DNA from: Bryobacterales bacterium
GTDB lineage: Bacteria; Acidobacteriota; Terriglobia; Bryobacterales; Bryobacteraceae
Reading direction: 5' to 3'
DNA: 64,000 nt
Assembly (NCBI GenBank): GCA_003170295.1
Contig: PNAJ01000144.1
Span: 3,647 to 67,646, forward strand
The notes beneath the pieces are model-generated. The model did no database searches, had not been told where the DNA came from, and was given only the letters and a program-made list of their open reading frames with translations. Position 1 is the first letter of the stretch. Each line of letters opens with the position of its first letter. Below are positions 7,385 to 15,805 of the stretch, in pieces. The translations under genes were made by a program, and so were the position numbers.

Positions 7385-9157
7385 CTATTTCCCGAAAATG
7401 AAGCGGCCGCGGCGCGGGTCGGCGGCGCCGTTGAGCACGCCGTCCTTTTTCAAAATAACCACGGGGGCCGATGTGTTGCTCCATTCGCCGCCGACTTGCA
7501 CGCGATGGCCGAGGGCGGTCATGCGCTCAATGGTCGCGCGCGGAATTCTGCCTTCAAGGCTGAGGCGGCCGGGCGTGATTTCATGAAAATCGAACGAGGC
7601 GTAGAAGTGCTCGGACTGAAAACGGGGCGACTCGACGGCTTCCTGCGGCGTCATGCCGAAGTCGAGAATGTTGAGCAGGACCTGTAGCAGCGCCTGGTCC
7701 TGATTGTCACCGCCGGGAGTGGAGAGCTCCATGTAAAATTCGCCGTCCTTGGTGACGAGGGTCGGGCTCAGCGTGACGCGCGGACGCTTTCCGGGCGCGA
7801 GTCGATTGGCGTGGCCCGGCGTGAGCACGAAAGAATTGAGGCGAATCGAGAGAGGAATGCCGGTATCGCCCGCGATGACCGAAGGCAGCCAGGCGCCGCT
7901 GGGCGTGGCTGAAAACGCGTTGCCGAATTTGTCGAATACGTTGACGCAGGTGGTGTCTCGATTGCTGGAATTGCCACCGCCACCGGTCATAGGCGCCGAT
8001 GCGCCGAGATTACCCGGTCGCGATTCCATGGAGGCGTGGGCGGGATCCATCAGCTTCCGGCGCTCCGCCGCGTAGGATTTCGAGAGCAGAATTTCTTCCG
8101 GGATCTTGCTGAATTTCGGATCGCCATAATAGCGGTCGCGATCGGCGAAGGCGAGTTTCACGGCTTCGACCACGATGTGCAGATACTCGGGCGTGTTGTG
8201 GCCGAGCGCCTTGAGATCGTAGCCTTCGAGGATATTGAGCGCCTCAATCATGACCGGACCCTGGGTGAAAAATCCCGGCTTGTGGACGGCGTAGCCGCGA
8301 TAAGTGGCGGAGCGCGACTCATCGAGCTCGGCGTGGAAATTCGCGAGATCGTCGTAGGCGATCAGGCCGCCGTTTGCGTCGTTGAAAGACGCGATGCGCT
8401 TCGCGATGGAACCTTTATAGAAGAGGTCATGCACGGCTCGGATCTTCGCGGCGCGATTGCCGTGCGCCTTTTTCTCGGCGGCGGCCATCTCGCGGAGCGT
8501 GCGCGCGAGGTTCGGCATGTGAACGATCTGACCGGGCTTCGGCACCGATCCGTTCGGAAAATAAAATTGCTGCGACGAAGGCCAGAACGCGAGAACCTTC
8601 TGGAACATGCCTAGGGTGTTGGAAAAAATCTCAGTGGAAGGAAAAGTATCGGCGTCCTCAATGGCGGGCGCGGCGACTTCGGCGAACGATTTGGTGCCGA
8701 ATTTTTCGAGCGCGAGGAGCAGACCGTCGACCACTCCGGGCGTGATCGCGGCGCGAATGCCTTGGCCGGGAATAGGCGGGCGGGGCATGCCGGTTTGCTC
8801 GAAAGGCTCGACGGGACGCTTTTCGTAATACTCAACGGTGGCTTTTTTGGGCGCGACGCCGATACCGCTAACGACAGCCACAGGCTTGCCGTTCATCTTC
8901 ACAAGCAGCGGCATTTCGCCGCCAAGGCCGAAGTGATCCTGCTCCGTGACGGCGGCGGCGAGGACGCTCGCAACACCGGCGTCGACCGCGTTACCGCCCT
9001 GTTCAAGAATGCGGTATCCCGCCTCGACTTCAAGATTGTTGGCGGCTCCAACCATTTCGCGTGTGCCGCGAACGGCGGGGAACATCGTATGCGGATTTTG
9101 TGCGAAGGCGGAGGACGCCGCAATGAAGAGCAGCAGGGAGGCTCGGGACTTGCTCAT
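7385..9157 (-). CDS. ggt: Gamma-glutamyltransferase, exported
   Basis: Transfers or hydrolyses the gamma-glutamyl group of glutathione and related compounds in the periplasm; the proenzyme cleaves itself before a catalytic Thr. The signal peptide is at residues 1-19 (LLLFIAASSAFAQ). The N-terminal pattern GGNAVDAGVASVLAAAVTEQ and the small-subunit start NRDTTCVNVFDKFGNAFSAT, with the presumed nucleophile Thr in DTT, support the call. TPGGDNQDQALLQVLLN is also conserved. The 590-residue length is normal. A second paralogue lies at 27438-29273. The stop codon abuts the family B repeat at 7318-7376. Confidence 0.92.
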   Translation of the reverse strand: MSKSRASLLLFIAASSAFAQNPHTMFPAVRGTREMVGAANNLEVEAGYRILEQGGNAVDAGVASVLAAAVTEQDHFGLGGEMPLLVKMNGKPVAVVSGIGVAPKKATVEYYEKRPVEPFEQTGMPRPPIPGQGIRAAITPGVVDGLLLALEKFGTKSFAEVAAPAIEDADTFPSTEIFSNTLGMFQKVLAFWPSSQQFYFPNGSVPKPGQIVHMPNLARTLREMAAAEKKAHGNRAAKIRAVHDLFYKGSIAKRIASFNDANGGLIAYDDLANFHAELDESRSATYRGYAVHKPGFFTQGPVMIEALNILEGYDLKALGHNTPEYLHIVVEAVKLAFADRDRYYGDPKFSKIPEEILLSKSYAAERRKLMDPAHASMESRPGNLGASAPMTGGGGNSSNRDTTCVNVFDKFGNAFSATPSGAWLPSVIAGDTGIPLSIRLNSFVLTPGHANRLAPGKRPRVTLSPTLVTKDGEFYMELSTPGGDNQDQALLQVLLNILDFGMTPQEAVESPRFQSEHFYASFDFHEITPGRLSLEGRIPRATIERMTALGHRVQVGGEWSNTSAPVVILKKDGVLNGAADPRRGRFIFGK

Positions 9158-9184
9158 AAGGTTATGGTCGCATGAAGAGCGGAT

Positions 9185-9213
9185 TTCACGCAGAGACGCG
9201 CAGGGCGCGGAGG
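9185..9213. repeat. Short TTCACGCAGAGRCGC-type dispersed repeat
   Basis: TTCACGCAGAGACGCGCAGG resembles the sequence at 30602-30631 (GGTTCACGCAAAGGCGCTAAG) and a motif widely scattered in large bacterial genomes. The match is approximate. Confidence 0.35.
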
Positions 9214-9224
9214 CCTATCTCGTC

Positions 9225-9524
9225 CTAGTTTGTCTTAGCAATCTTCTCATTTATCGTCCTCTTGATGCGTCTGAAGAGAATCGCTATCAGAACATATGCT
9301 ACCCCGTTGGCGGGCGCTACAAGCCAGATAATGACGCCCATAAAACTGCCGTGAACACCGCCCGTAACAGCGTAGATCGGAACCAGGAGAATGAACCCTG
9401 GGACTAAGAGCCACTGGAGGAACCAGGGAATGCTCTCCGCCGCATGCGTGTTGAAAGCGCCGCCGACCGCCGCGCCAAGCAAAAATGCGAACGCGAGTGT
9501 CCTCCATCGCTTCAGATCGACCAT
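9225..9524 (-). CDS. Small integral membrane protein, unknown
   Basis: A 99-residue protein with three hydrophobic segments: residues 9-24 (TLAFAFLLGAAVGGAF), 33-55 (IPWFLQWLLVPGFILLVPIY) and 60-85 (SFMGVIIWLVAPANGVAYVL), ending in a positively charged tail. I do not recognise a family. It follows the frameshifted HicB-like gene by four bases and may share its transcript. Confidence 0.6.
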   Translation of the reverse strand: MVDLKRWRTLAFAFLLGAAVGGAFNTHAAESIPWFLQWLLVPGFILLVPIYAVTGGVHGSFMGVIIWLVAPANGVAYVLIAILFRRIKRTINEKIAKTN

Positions 9525-9528
9525 ACGA

Positions 9529-9724
9529 TTATGGACGCTCGCCGAGGACCTGCTTCAATGTCCCCATTTTTTCGCATTCCTCAAGAAACATCCGCACGGC
9601 TTCTTTGAGATTCTTGATGGCCTTTTCTTTGGAGTGACCGCAGGAGGAAACGCCGAGTCTCGGGCGTGTGCGCCACGAACATGCGTCCCTCTTTGAAGAC
9701 CCGAGTGGTGCATTGAATGTCCAT
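9529..9724 (-). pseudogene. HicB-like (UPF0150-type) gene with a single-base frameshift
   Basis: From the ATG at 9722-9724 the frame reads MDIQCTTRVFKEGRMFVAHT then PE, and goes off family. Removing one base around 9658-9660 restores LGVSSCGHSKEKAIKNLKEA and a C-terminus FLEECEKMGTLKQVLGE, the usual orphan HicB-like profile. The total length of 196 nt (65 codons plus 1) agrees with one inserted base. No HicA partner is adjacent. It starts one base after the stop of the SpoU gene, so it was part of that transcript. An assembly error would look the same. Confidence 0.75.
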
Positions 9725-9725
9725 G

Positions 9726-10259
9726 CTATGCGCCTGCTGCCAGCATACGATATTTTCGCAGCAGTTCGTACATTACAATTCCGCCCGCCGTAGCGACGTT
9801 GAGCGAATGCTTCACTCCCAGCATCGGGATACGGATATGGGTGTCGGCGAGGCTTGCTAGTTCGGGGCGCAGGCCGTTGACTTCGTGACCGAACAGCACG
9901 CACACGGGGAAATGAGGGGTCCAATCGAAGATGTCGATGCTCTGAGGCGTGGTCTCGATTGCGGCGATCTCGTGGCCTTGCGTGCGGAGGTCGTTGACCA
10001 GTGCGATCGCGTCCGCGGTGTAATTCCACGCGACCGTTTCCTCCGCACCGAGCGCCGTCTTCGTGATCGCGTTCGAGGGCGGATGGCCTGTGATACCGCA
10101 CAGGTGCAGTCTGGCGATGCCCGCGCCATCGGCTGCGCGAAAGAATGCGCCGACGTTGTACGCGCTCCGGACGTTATCGAGCAGCACGCTTACCGGCAGC
10201 TTCACGATGTGCTCGTAGGCGGCGGCTTGTGTGGTCGCGCGATAAGGGAGACGGGTCAC
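9726..10259 (-). CDS. SpoU/TrmH-family RNA 2'-O-methyltransferase
   Basis: A SPOUT-fold methyltransferase that methylates ribose 2'-OH in tRNA or rRNA. The three family motifs are present: VLLDNVRSAYNVGAFFRAAD, FPVCVLFGHEVNGL and IRIPMLGVKHSLNVATAGGI. At 177 residues it consists of the catalytic domain only, without the N-terminal RNA-binding extension of TrmB/RlmB types. The target nucleotide cannot be assigned. The gene is divergent from hutH, with about 30 bp between start codons. Confidence 0.88.
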   Translation of the reverse strand: MTRLPYRATTQAAAYEHIVKLPVSVLLDNVRSAYNVGAFFRAADGAGIARLHLCGITGHPPSNAITKTALGAEETVAWNYTADAIALVNDLRTQGHEIAAIETTPQSIDIFDWTPHFPVCVLFGHEVNGLRPELASLADTHIRIPMLGVKHSLNVATAGGIVMYELLRKYRMLAAGA

Positions 10260-10291
10260 GTTAGTACAGCCCAGTCAATATAGTAGAGGAG

Positions 10292-11782
10292 ATGGTTTCG
10301 CTTAGTGGTCACGATCTGACGATCGAAGAGGTTTGCGCAGTCGCGCGGCGTAATGAAAGGGTCGAGATTACGGAGGCGGCTCTCGACGCGATGCGGAGAT
10401 CGCGCGCGGTGGTCGAGAGGCTTGCTGCGGGCGATGCTCCGGTTTACGCTGTGAATACGGGCGTCGGGTTACTGGCTGAAGTGCGCGTTCCGGCGGCTGA
10501 TCTTGCCGCGCTGCAACGGAATGTCGTGCGTTCGCATGCGGCGGGCGTCGGCGTTCCGCTGCGTCAAAGTGAAGTGCGCGCGATGATGCTGATTCGCGCC
10601 AACGTGCTTGCCAAGGGATTTTCGGGGATTCGAACTGTGGTCGCCCAGAGGCTGTGCGATTTACTGAACGCGGGCGTGACTCCCGTAGTGCCTTCGCGCG
10701 GCAGCGTCGGGGCGAGCGGCGATCTGGCTCCGCTGGCGCACATGGCGCTCGTGCTGATGGGTGAGGGCGAAGCTGAATATCGGGGCTCGCGCATGAAGGG
10801 GGAAGAAGCGTTGCGCCTCGCTGGAATTGCGCCAGTCGAGCTCGAATCGAAAGAAGGAATTTCGCTGCTGAACGGTACGCAGGCGATGCTCGCGGTTGGG
10901 TGCCTCGAACTCGAACAGGCGGAGATGCTGGCGCGCGCGGCCGATGTGGTGACGGCGATGACGCTGGACGGATTGAAAGGTACTCCGCGCGCCTTCGATG
11001 CTCGCATTCATGAGATTCGTCCGCATCCGGGGCAGCGCGCATCGGCGGCGCATTTGGAGGAGCTGCTGGAAGGCAGTGAGATTCGCGAGTCGCATATTGC
11101 TTGCCGGAAAGTACAGGATGCTTACTCGCTGCGCTGCGCGCCGCAGGTGCATGGAGCGGTGCGCGACACGCTGGCCGAGGCTCGGAGGGTGTTTGAAATC
11201 GAATTGAACTCGGTGACGGACAATCCGTTGGTGATTGGCGAGGAAATTATTTCGGGTGGGAATTTTCACGGGCAGCCGCTGGCGTTCTCGCTCGATTATC
11301 TGGCGATCGCGATGACGGCGCTGGCCGGGATTTCCGAGCGGCGCATCGATCGGTTGGTGAATCCGGCGTTGAACGAAGAACTGCCGCCGTTTCTTGCGGC
11401 GCACGCGGGGTTGGAATCGGGATTCATGATGGTGCAGGTGACGGCGGCGTCGCTGGTGGCGGAAAATCGAGTGCTCGCGACACCGGCGTCGCCGGGGACG
11501 ATCACGACTAGCGGCAACAAAGAAGATTTCGTCAGCATGGGGATGACGGCGGCGCTGAAGCTGCGCGATATCGTGTCGAACACTCGGCTGGTGATCGCGA
11601 TGGAGGCGCTGGCGGCGGCGCGGGCGCTCGATTTTCTTGCGCCATTGAGGTCGAGCCCGGCGATCGAGGGGGTTCGTAAGAAGTTGCGGGAGGTGGTGCC
11701 GGCTTGGGAGGGGGACCAGGTATTTTCGGAGAGGATTCGGTTAGTTGATGAGTGGATCGCGGGGGGCGGGATTGTTGCGTGA
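10292..11782 (+). CDS. hutH: Histidine ammonia-lyase
   Basis: Deaminates L-histidine to trans-urocanate, the first step of histidine use. The catalytic MIO cofactor forms from the Ala141-Ser142-Gly143 tripeptide in GSVGASGDLAPLAHMAL. NTGVGLLAEV near residue 55, QDAYSLRCAPQVHGA and NSVTDNPLV are the other conserved blocks of the family. The 496-residue length fits. hutU and hutI are not adjacent, so the pathway is not an operon here. GAGGAG lies directly against the ATG, closer than usual. Tyrosine/phenylalanine ammonia-lyase is a less likely alternative. Confidence 0.88.
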   Translation: MVSLSGHDLTIEEVCAVARRNERVEITEAALDAMRRSRAVVERLAAGDAPVYAVNTGVGLLAEVRVPAADLAALQRNVVRSHAAGVGVPLRQSEVRAMMLIRANVLAKGFSGIRTVVAQRLCDLLNAGVTPVVPSRGSVGASGDLAPLAHMALVLMGEGEAEYRGSRMKGEEALRLAGIAPVELESKEGISLLNGTQAMLAVGCLELEQAEMLARAADVVTAMTLDGLKGTPRAFDARIHEIRPHPGQRASAAHLEELLEGSEIRESHIACRKVQDAYSLRCAPQVHGAVRDTLAEARRVFEIELNSVTDNPLVIGEEIISGGNFHGQPLAFSLDYLAIAMTALAGISERRIDRLVNPALNEELPPFLAAHAGLESGFMMVQVTAASLVAENRVLATPASPGTITTSGNKEDFVSMGMTAALKLRDIVSNTRLVIAMEALAAARALDFLAPLRSSPAIEGVRKKLREVVPAWEGDQVFSERIRLVDEWIAGGGIVA

Positions 11783-11806
11783 GAGACTTTCGACTGTCCG
11801 CTCCAA

Positions 11807-11851
11807 GAGCGGGTCCGGGGGGACCCGCGCGGACCAGGGGGTCCGCCCCAC
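11807..11851. terminator. Two tandem hairpins (family A repeat) between convergent genes
   Basis: GCGGGTCC-GGGG-GGACCCGC (11809-11828) is followed at once by GCGGACC-AGGG-GGTCCGC (11829-11846). They sit between the 3' ends of hutH and the MmcQ-like gene and could stop transcription from both sides. The second hairpin is the core of repeat family A. Confidence 0.5.
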
Positions 11852-11856
11852 AAAAG

Positions 11857-12171
11857 TCAATTAATTTTCGGTAGCGCCGCGCGATATGCACCTTTCAGCA
11901 AGTCGCGCAGAGCATCCTCCGACACCTTCGAGAGGCGCACCAGCACGTATTCGTAGTTCAGATAGTGGTCGGTGATGTAATAGATTTCCGGATCCTCGGC
12001 CATCAGCGCTTCTCTCTGCTCGAAAGGCATCCCGATGACCAGGGAATCTCCGTCCTCCTTGAGACGCACGAAGAATTTTTTCTTCACTTTTAGAGCGGCT
12101 GTGCCGTAGGACGTCCCATCCTCGACGTGCGGAAACTTCAGCGCGATTTTGCGGACGTCCTCAAAAGTCAT
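11857..12171 (-). CDS. MmcQ/YjbR-family protein
   Basis: Small single-domain protein of the MmcQ/YjbR group, thought to bind DNA through a fold like the C-terminal double-wing type. It shows the usual order: a helix (FEDVRKIALKFPHVEDGTSY), a short strand pair around KVKKKFFVRLKEDG, and the conserved ITDHYLNYEYVLVRL. The 104-residue length is normal. Its start overlaps the xylulokinase stop by four bases, so they are likely cotranscribed. The biological role is unknown. Confidence 0.8.
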   Translation of the reverse strand: MTFEDVRKIALKFPHVEDGTSYGTAALKVKKKFFVRLKEDGDSLVIGMPFEQREALMAEDPEIYYITDHYLNYEYVLVRLSKVSEDALRDLLKGAYRAALPKIN

Positions 12172-13625
12172 GTTCGATAAAATTCGCGGAGGGCGGGATA
12201 GAGCGACTGGTACACCGCGTGTTTTTTTGCGTATCGATCCGCGTTTCTTGGTTCGACCGATTCCACTTCGCGGATGACCCGTTTGCAGGTTTCCTGGACC
12301 GGGCCCGGCATCGCTAACAATGCCGCTCCGTAAGCCGAGCCTTCCTGCGTTTCGAGCGACACTACTCGTTTATTGAAGATGTCGGCGAGCATCTGGCGCC
12401 AGAACGCGCTTTTCGCGCCGCCGCCCGACACGCGCACGGATTGGATGTCGACGCCTAGGGTCGCGACCAGATCGAGGCAATCTTTCAGACTGAAGCTGAT
12501 GCCTTCGATCAGCGCGCGAACCAGGTCGGCGCGAGTGTGTTTCGCCGTCACGCCGATCCATCCGCCGCGGGCCAGCGCGTCGAGATGCGGCGTCCGCTCG
12601 CCCATTAAATAAGGAAGCCAGAAAAGCCCTTCGGCATCCGCGCCCGCGGCTTCGAAAGTGAGATCGTCGTATCCCGCGCCAGGCTCGAATTGATTGCGGT
12701 ACCACTGCATACTGAGCCCCGCGCCCTGTGTGACGCCCATGGTGTGCCATGCGCCCTCGACGGCATGACAGAAGGTGTGCACGCGGCCTTTGGGGTCGTA
12801 GGCGGGCTCCTTCAAATGTCCGAACACCACGCCCGAGGTGCCGATGGTGCACGAAACAATTCCCGGTTCGACGATGCCGTTGCCCACCGCGCTCGCGGCC
12901 TGATCGCCTGCACCCGCGACGACCGGTGTTCCTTCCTTAAGTCCCGTGGCCGCGGCTGCGTGCGCGTGTATTTTTCCAGTGACCGTACTCGATTCGTAAG
13001 CTGCCGGCAGAAGAGCGCGTGCGACGCCGACCTTGTCGGCAAGCTCGAAGGCCCAGCGGCGATTCACTACATCGAAGAGGCCTGTGCCCGACGCGTCTGA
13101 AACGTCGCTCGCATATTCTCCGGTCAGCTCGAAGCGGATGTAATCCTTCGGCAGCAGGACCTTTTTCACGCGAGCGAAATTTTCAGACTCGTGATCGCGG
13201 ACCCATAGCAGTTTCGGAAGAGTGAAGCCAGTCAGCATGGGATTGGCGGTCGATTTGACGACGAATTCGGCACTTGCGCGCTCATTGATCCAGTCGACCT
13301 GCGGCTGGCTGCGTTGATCGCACCAGATGAGCGCGGGACGGATCACGCGATTACTTGAGTCGAGCAACGTCAGTCCGTGCATCTGGCCGGAAAGCCCGAC
13401 GGCGCGTACATCGGCGCCCAGGATGCCGCCTTCATGCAGCACGCCTTGAATCGCAGCCTGCGACGCCTCCCACCAGTTTTCGGGACGCTGCTCCGCCCAC
13501 AAAGGATGCTCCATGCGCATGTCTTCATGCGGGGCGGTGAAGGCGTGACGCACATGCCCTTGTTCATCGACCAGCAGCGCGCGGCTGCCTCCGGTTCCGA
13601 TATCGAGTCCAAGATAATAGCTCAT
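12168..13625 (-). CDS. xylB: Xylulokinase (FGGY family)
   Basis: Phosphorylates D-xylulose to xylulose 5-phosphate. The start is set at the ATG at 13623-13625 (MSYYLGLDIGTGGSRALLVD), which gives the canonical FGGY N-terminus; an extension to 13766 would run into the ROK gene. Conserved blocks include VGLSGQMHGLTLLD, ALIWCDQRSQPQVDWIN, GAGDQAASAVGNGIV and, near the end, VSGGGAKSAFWRQMLADIFN. The 485-residue length is typical. It follows the ROK kinase by four bases, forming a sugar-kinase operon with the MmcQ-like gene. Confidence 0.88.
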   Translation of the reverse strand: MSYYLGLDIGTGGSRALLVDEQGHVRHAFTAPHEDMRMEHPLWAEQRPENWWEASQAAIQGVLHEGGILGADVRAVGLSGQMHGLTLLDSSNRVIRPALIWCDQRSQPQVDWINERASAEFVVKSTANPMLTGFTLPKLLWVRDHESENFARVKKVLLPKDYIRFELTGEYASDVSDASGTGLFDVVNRRWAFELADKVGVARALLPAAYESSTVTGKIHAHAAAATGLKEGTPVVAGAGDQAASAVGNGIVEPGIVSCTIGTSGVVFGHLKEPAYDPKGRVHTFCHAVEGAWHTMGVTQGAGLSMQWYRNQFEPGAGYDDLTFEAAGADAEGLFWLPYLMGERTPHLDALARGGWIGVTAKHTRADLVRALIEGISFSLKDCLDLVATLGVDIQSVRVSGGGAKSAFWRQMLADIFNKRVVSLETQEGSAYGAALLAMPGPVQETCKRVIREVESVEPRNADRYAKKHAVYQSLYPALREFYRT

Positions 13626-13629
13626 CGAT

Positions 13630-14559
13630 CTATATCCGGCGGGCTGCTTCGCAGCTGAACGGCAGATACGCCGCTCCGTAAAGCCCCGCTTCGTTGCCGA
13701 GCGTGGCTTTCTCAATTCGCGTGGGCGAATGACGATAGGTGAACGACCGCCGCTCGACCTCCGCAATCATGGCCGGCGCGAAAAAATCCCACGCCGGGAG
13801 CGGTCCGCCGCTCAACAGATACAACGGGAAATTGAAAATATTGATCAGGTTCGCGAGCGCGACGCCCAGCGCTTCGCCCATGGAATGGAAGGTCATTTTC
13901 GCGCGATCGTTGCCCTCCTGTGCGAGTTTATATACATCTTCGGAAGTCAAATCGTGACCCAGGCCGATAAGGCGCGCCATGGCCGAGATCGCAGTAGCCG
14001 ACGCGTGTTTCTCGACGCAACCGCGGTTGCCGCAGCCGCACGGATTACCGTTCGGGACCACGGTCAGATGGCCTAATTCGCCCGCCATGCCGAGCTGGCC
14101 GTGCAATACGCGCCCACCCACAATAATTCCGCCGCCGATCCCGGTACCGAGCGTCAAAAGTACTAGGTCGTCCACTTCGCGTCCGGCGCCCATCCATTTT
14201 TCGCCGAGCGCCGCCGCGTTCGCGTCGTTCTCTAAAATCACCTTGGCGCCAAGGCGCTTTTCGATCTCTTCGCGAACTGGATAATTGTCAAACTCCGGCA
14301 TGTTGTTGGAGCCGATGATGATGCCCTTATCCATCAGAATAAATCCGGGCAGGCCGATGCCGACGCCGCGCAAATTGTGCTTGCCCAGACGCGCGCGAAG
14401 CTTCTCGATCGACTGCACCATATCGTCGATCACCGCGTCGCGTCCCGCCTGGAGCTCCGTCGAGCCGGCGATTTTTTCGAGCAGTTTGCCATGCGAGTCG
14501 ATGGCGGCGGCGCGCAGGTTGGTGCCGCCGAGATCGACCCCGATAGAATATTCACTCAT
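13630..14559 (-). CDS. ROK-family sugar kinase (glucokinase type)
   Basis: ATP-dependent hexokinase of the ROK family. The phosphate-binding start YSIGVDLGGTNLRAAAID, the catalytic region VILENDANAAALGEKWMGAG, the LTLGTGIGGGII loop and the zinc-binding CGCGNRGCVE motif are all present. At 309 residues it has no N-terminal helix-turn-helix, so it is a kinase and not a NagC-type repressor. It heads an operon with xylB. Glucose is the probable substrate, but ROK kinases vary. Confidence 0.88.
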   Translation of the reverse strand: MSEYSIGVDLGGTNLRAAAIDSHGKLLEKIAGSTELQAGRDAVIDDMVQSIEKLRARLGKHNLRGVGIGLPGFILMDKGIIIGSNNMPEFDNYPVREEIEKRLGAKVILENDANAAALGEKWMGAGREVDDLVLLTLGTGIGGGIIVGGRVLHGQLGMAGELGHLTVVPNGNPCGCGNRGCVEKHASATAISAMARLIGLGHDLTSEDVYKLAQEGNDRAKMTFHSMGEALGVALANLINIFNFPLYLLSGGPLPAWDFFAPAMIAEVERRSFTYRHSPTRIEKATLGNEAGLYGAAYLPFSCEAARRI

Positions 14560-14594
14560 GCGGTGGCATCATAACAAACATTTAGGTGTACTAT

Positions 14595-14674
14595 GTTCTG
14601 AAGGAACCGTAATGCCAAGTCGCGTAACGCGAGCCTGGGGTGCACCGTCAAATAGAGTGACGGATTAAGTTTTT
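14595..14674 (+). promoter_or_regulatory. Hairpin-rich leader before an unknown gene
   Basis: Three stems in a row on the plus strand: GTTC/GAAC (14595-14607), TCGCG-TAA-CGCGA (14620-14632) and CCGTCA/TGACGG (14645-14663), with TTTTT at 14670-14674. A possible -10 (TACTAT, 14589-14594) lies just before them. The layout resembles an attenuator or a small cis-regulatory RNA for the gene at 14713. It does not match any riboswitch consensus I recognise. Confidence 0.4.
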
Positions 14675-14712
14675 CCGCCGGCCGGCCGATGTTAATAGGA
14701 GGTGAGGGTGTT

Positions 14713-15309
14713 ATGGATATCCTAGGCGACAAAAAATTCGTCGAGGTGCCAGGCTCGAAGACACACGAGCTGCCGCCTCTTCTGGTCCGTATGGCTCCGG
14801 CCGTGCGGCGATTGGACCGGGTGATGGAGATGGCGAACGACCTGATCGCGCACGAGGACATGCTGCCGCCCGGACAAGAGGCGGCGCAAATGGACCTCGC
14901 GCTCAACCTGATCGATCAATACATGGGATTCGTGCAGCACTGGCAGTGGGGCGATAGCATCCTTGAATGGATCCGCCAGTGCGAGACCACGTTCGGAACG
15001 CGCATCGACCTGCGCAACCTGCTCAAAGCCGACCTCTGGCCTCACGCCGGACGGTCCAGCTTCGTGACGCTGATCGGGGATAAATCGGTCGACACGCATG
15101 GCGTCGGGATCGAGAAAGCGGTCGGGCTGCGCCTGACGTTCCGCCAGCCTCCGCCGCTGAAATGCTTCTCAGACCAGTTCCTGCTGTACTTGAATTCGCA
15201 AGTAGGGAACACGGCGTACCAGACATGGGCCGGATTGACGCCGAGTCCCATCAGCGCGCTGCCGCCGGAGCGGTTTACGTTCGATGTCGTGAATATGAGC
15301 GTGCAGTAG
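14713..15309 (+). CDS. Conserved-looking cytosolic protein of unknown function
   Basis: 198 residues with no signal peptide or membrane segment. The ATG at 14713 is preceded by AGGAGGTGAG with good spacing; the in-frame ATG at 14689 lies ahead of that ribosome binding site and is less likely. The N-terminal half is helical (MAPAVRRLDRVMEMANDLIA, MDLALNLIDQYMGFVQHW), and the second half is richer in strands (SFVTLIGDKSVDTHG, KAVGLRLTFRQPPPL). I do not recognise a family. A hairpin-rich leader precedes it, and a ribbon-helix-helix gene follows 12 bp later, which suggests a small regulated unit. Confidence 0.65.
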   Translation: MDILGDKKFVEVPGSKTHELPPLLVRMAPAVRRLDRVMEMANDLIAHEDMLPPGQEAAQMDLALNLIDQYMGFVQHWQWGDSILEWIRQCETTFGTRIDLRNLLKADLWPHAGRSSFVTLIGDKSVDTHGVGIEKAVGLRLTFRQPPPLKCFSDQFLLYLNSQVGNTAYQTWAGLTPSPISALPPERFTFDVVNMSVQ

Positions 15310-15321
15310 GCGCTTGGTATA

Positions 15322-15573
15322 GTGGGCGCAGACATAATTAGACGCAGCATCTCGATACCATCTGATATGGCTGAGAAAATCGACGCCATTTCTCTGGCTC
15401 GGCAGGTGAGCGCGAATCGCGCCATTGTGGACTTGTTGTCGGATGCGATCGCGGCGTATGAGGAGCGGCGAAAGGCGTTTCTCGAACTCGCGGACCGTTT
15501 TCAGAAATCCAAAGATCCGGCCGAAACCAAGAGGCTTCGCGAAGAACTCGCACGGATGACTTTTGGCGGCTGA
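15322..15573 (+). CDS. Ribbon-helix-helix (CopG-type) DNA-binding protein
   Basis: Residues 4-50 fit a ribbon-helix-helix fold: a short strand (IIRRSISIP), a helix (SDMAEKIDAISLAR) and a second helix after the turn (SANRAIVDLLSDAIAAYEER). A charged helical tail follows. 83 residues, starting with GTG. Proteins of this kind are often antitoxins or small repressors; no toxin gene is adjacent, so it may instead regulate the preceding unknown gene, 12 bp upstream. Confidence 0.65.
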   Translation: MGADIIRRSISIPSDMAEKIDAISLARQVSANRAIVDLLSDAIAAYEERRKAFLELADRFQKSKDPAETKRLREELARMTFGG

Positions 15574-15618
15574 TGCCGATGGGTTTGGTCGCCCGGCGCA
15601 GAGAAACGCCACTGTTGT

Positions 15619-15726
15619 TGTCCCCCTTCCTCACGGTCGGGGTTCGGTGGGGGGCGCCGAGGGCGACCTCGATCCTTACTTACGAGATCGTACTCACACC
15701 GAACCCTGAGTGTAAAGGAGGGGACA
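15619..15726. repeat. Large inverted repeat related to family B
   Basis: The arm at 15619-15648 (TGTCCCCCTTCCTCACGGTC...) pairs with 15698-15726 (...GTGTAAAGGAGGGGACA), about 30 bp each with several mismatches and a ~50-bp loop. Its TCCCCCTTCCTCACGGTCGG resembles the family B core TCCGCTCCCTGACGGTCGCG. It occupies most of the 230-bp gap between the RHH gene and the DUF4440-like gene; no gene is visible there. Confidence 0.6.
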
Positions 15727-15805
15727 GGCTAGTGATTCTCTGCAACAGCTATTATGTGGTTTCTGGAGATCGATGACCGCTGCCGCTACCGGTCATGCCT
15801 CTATC

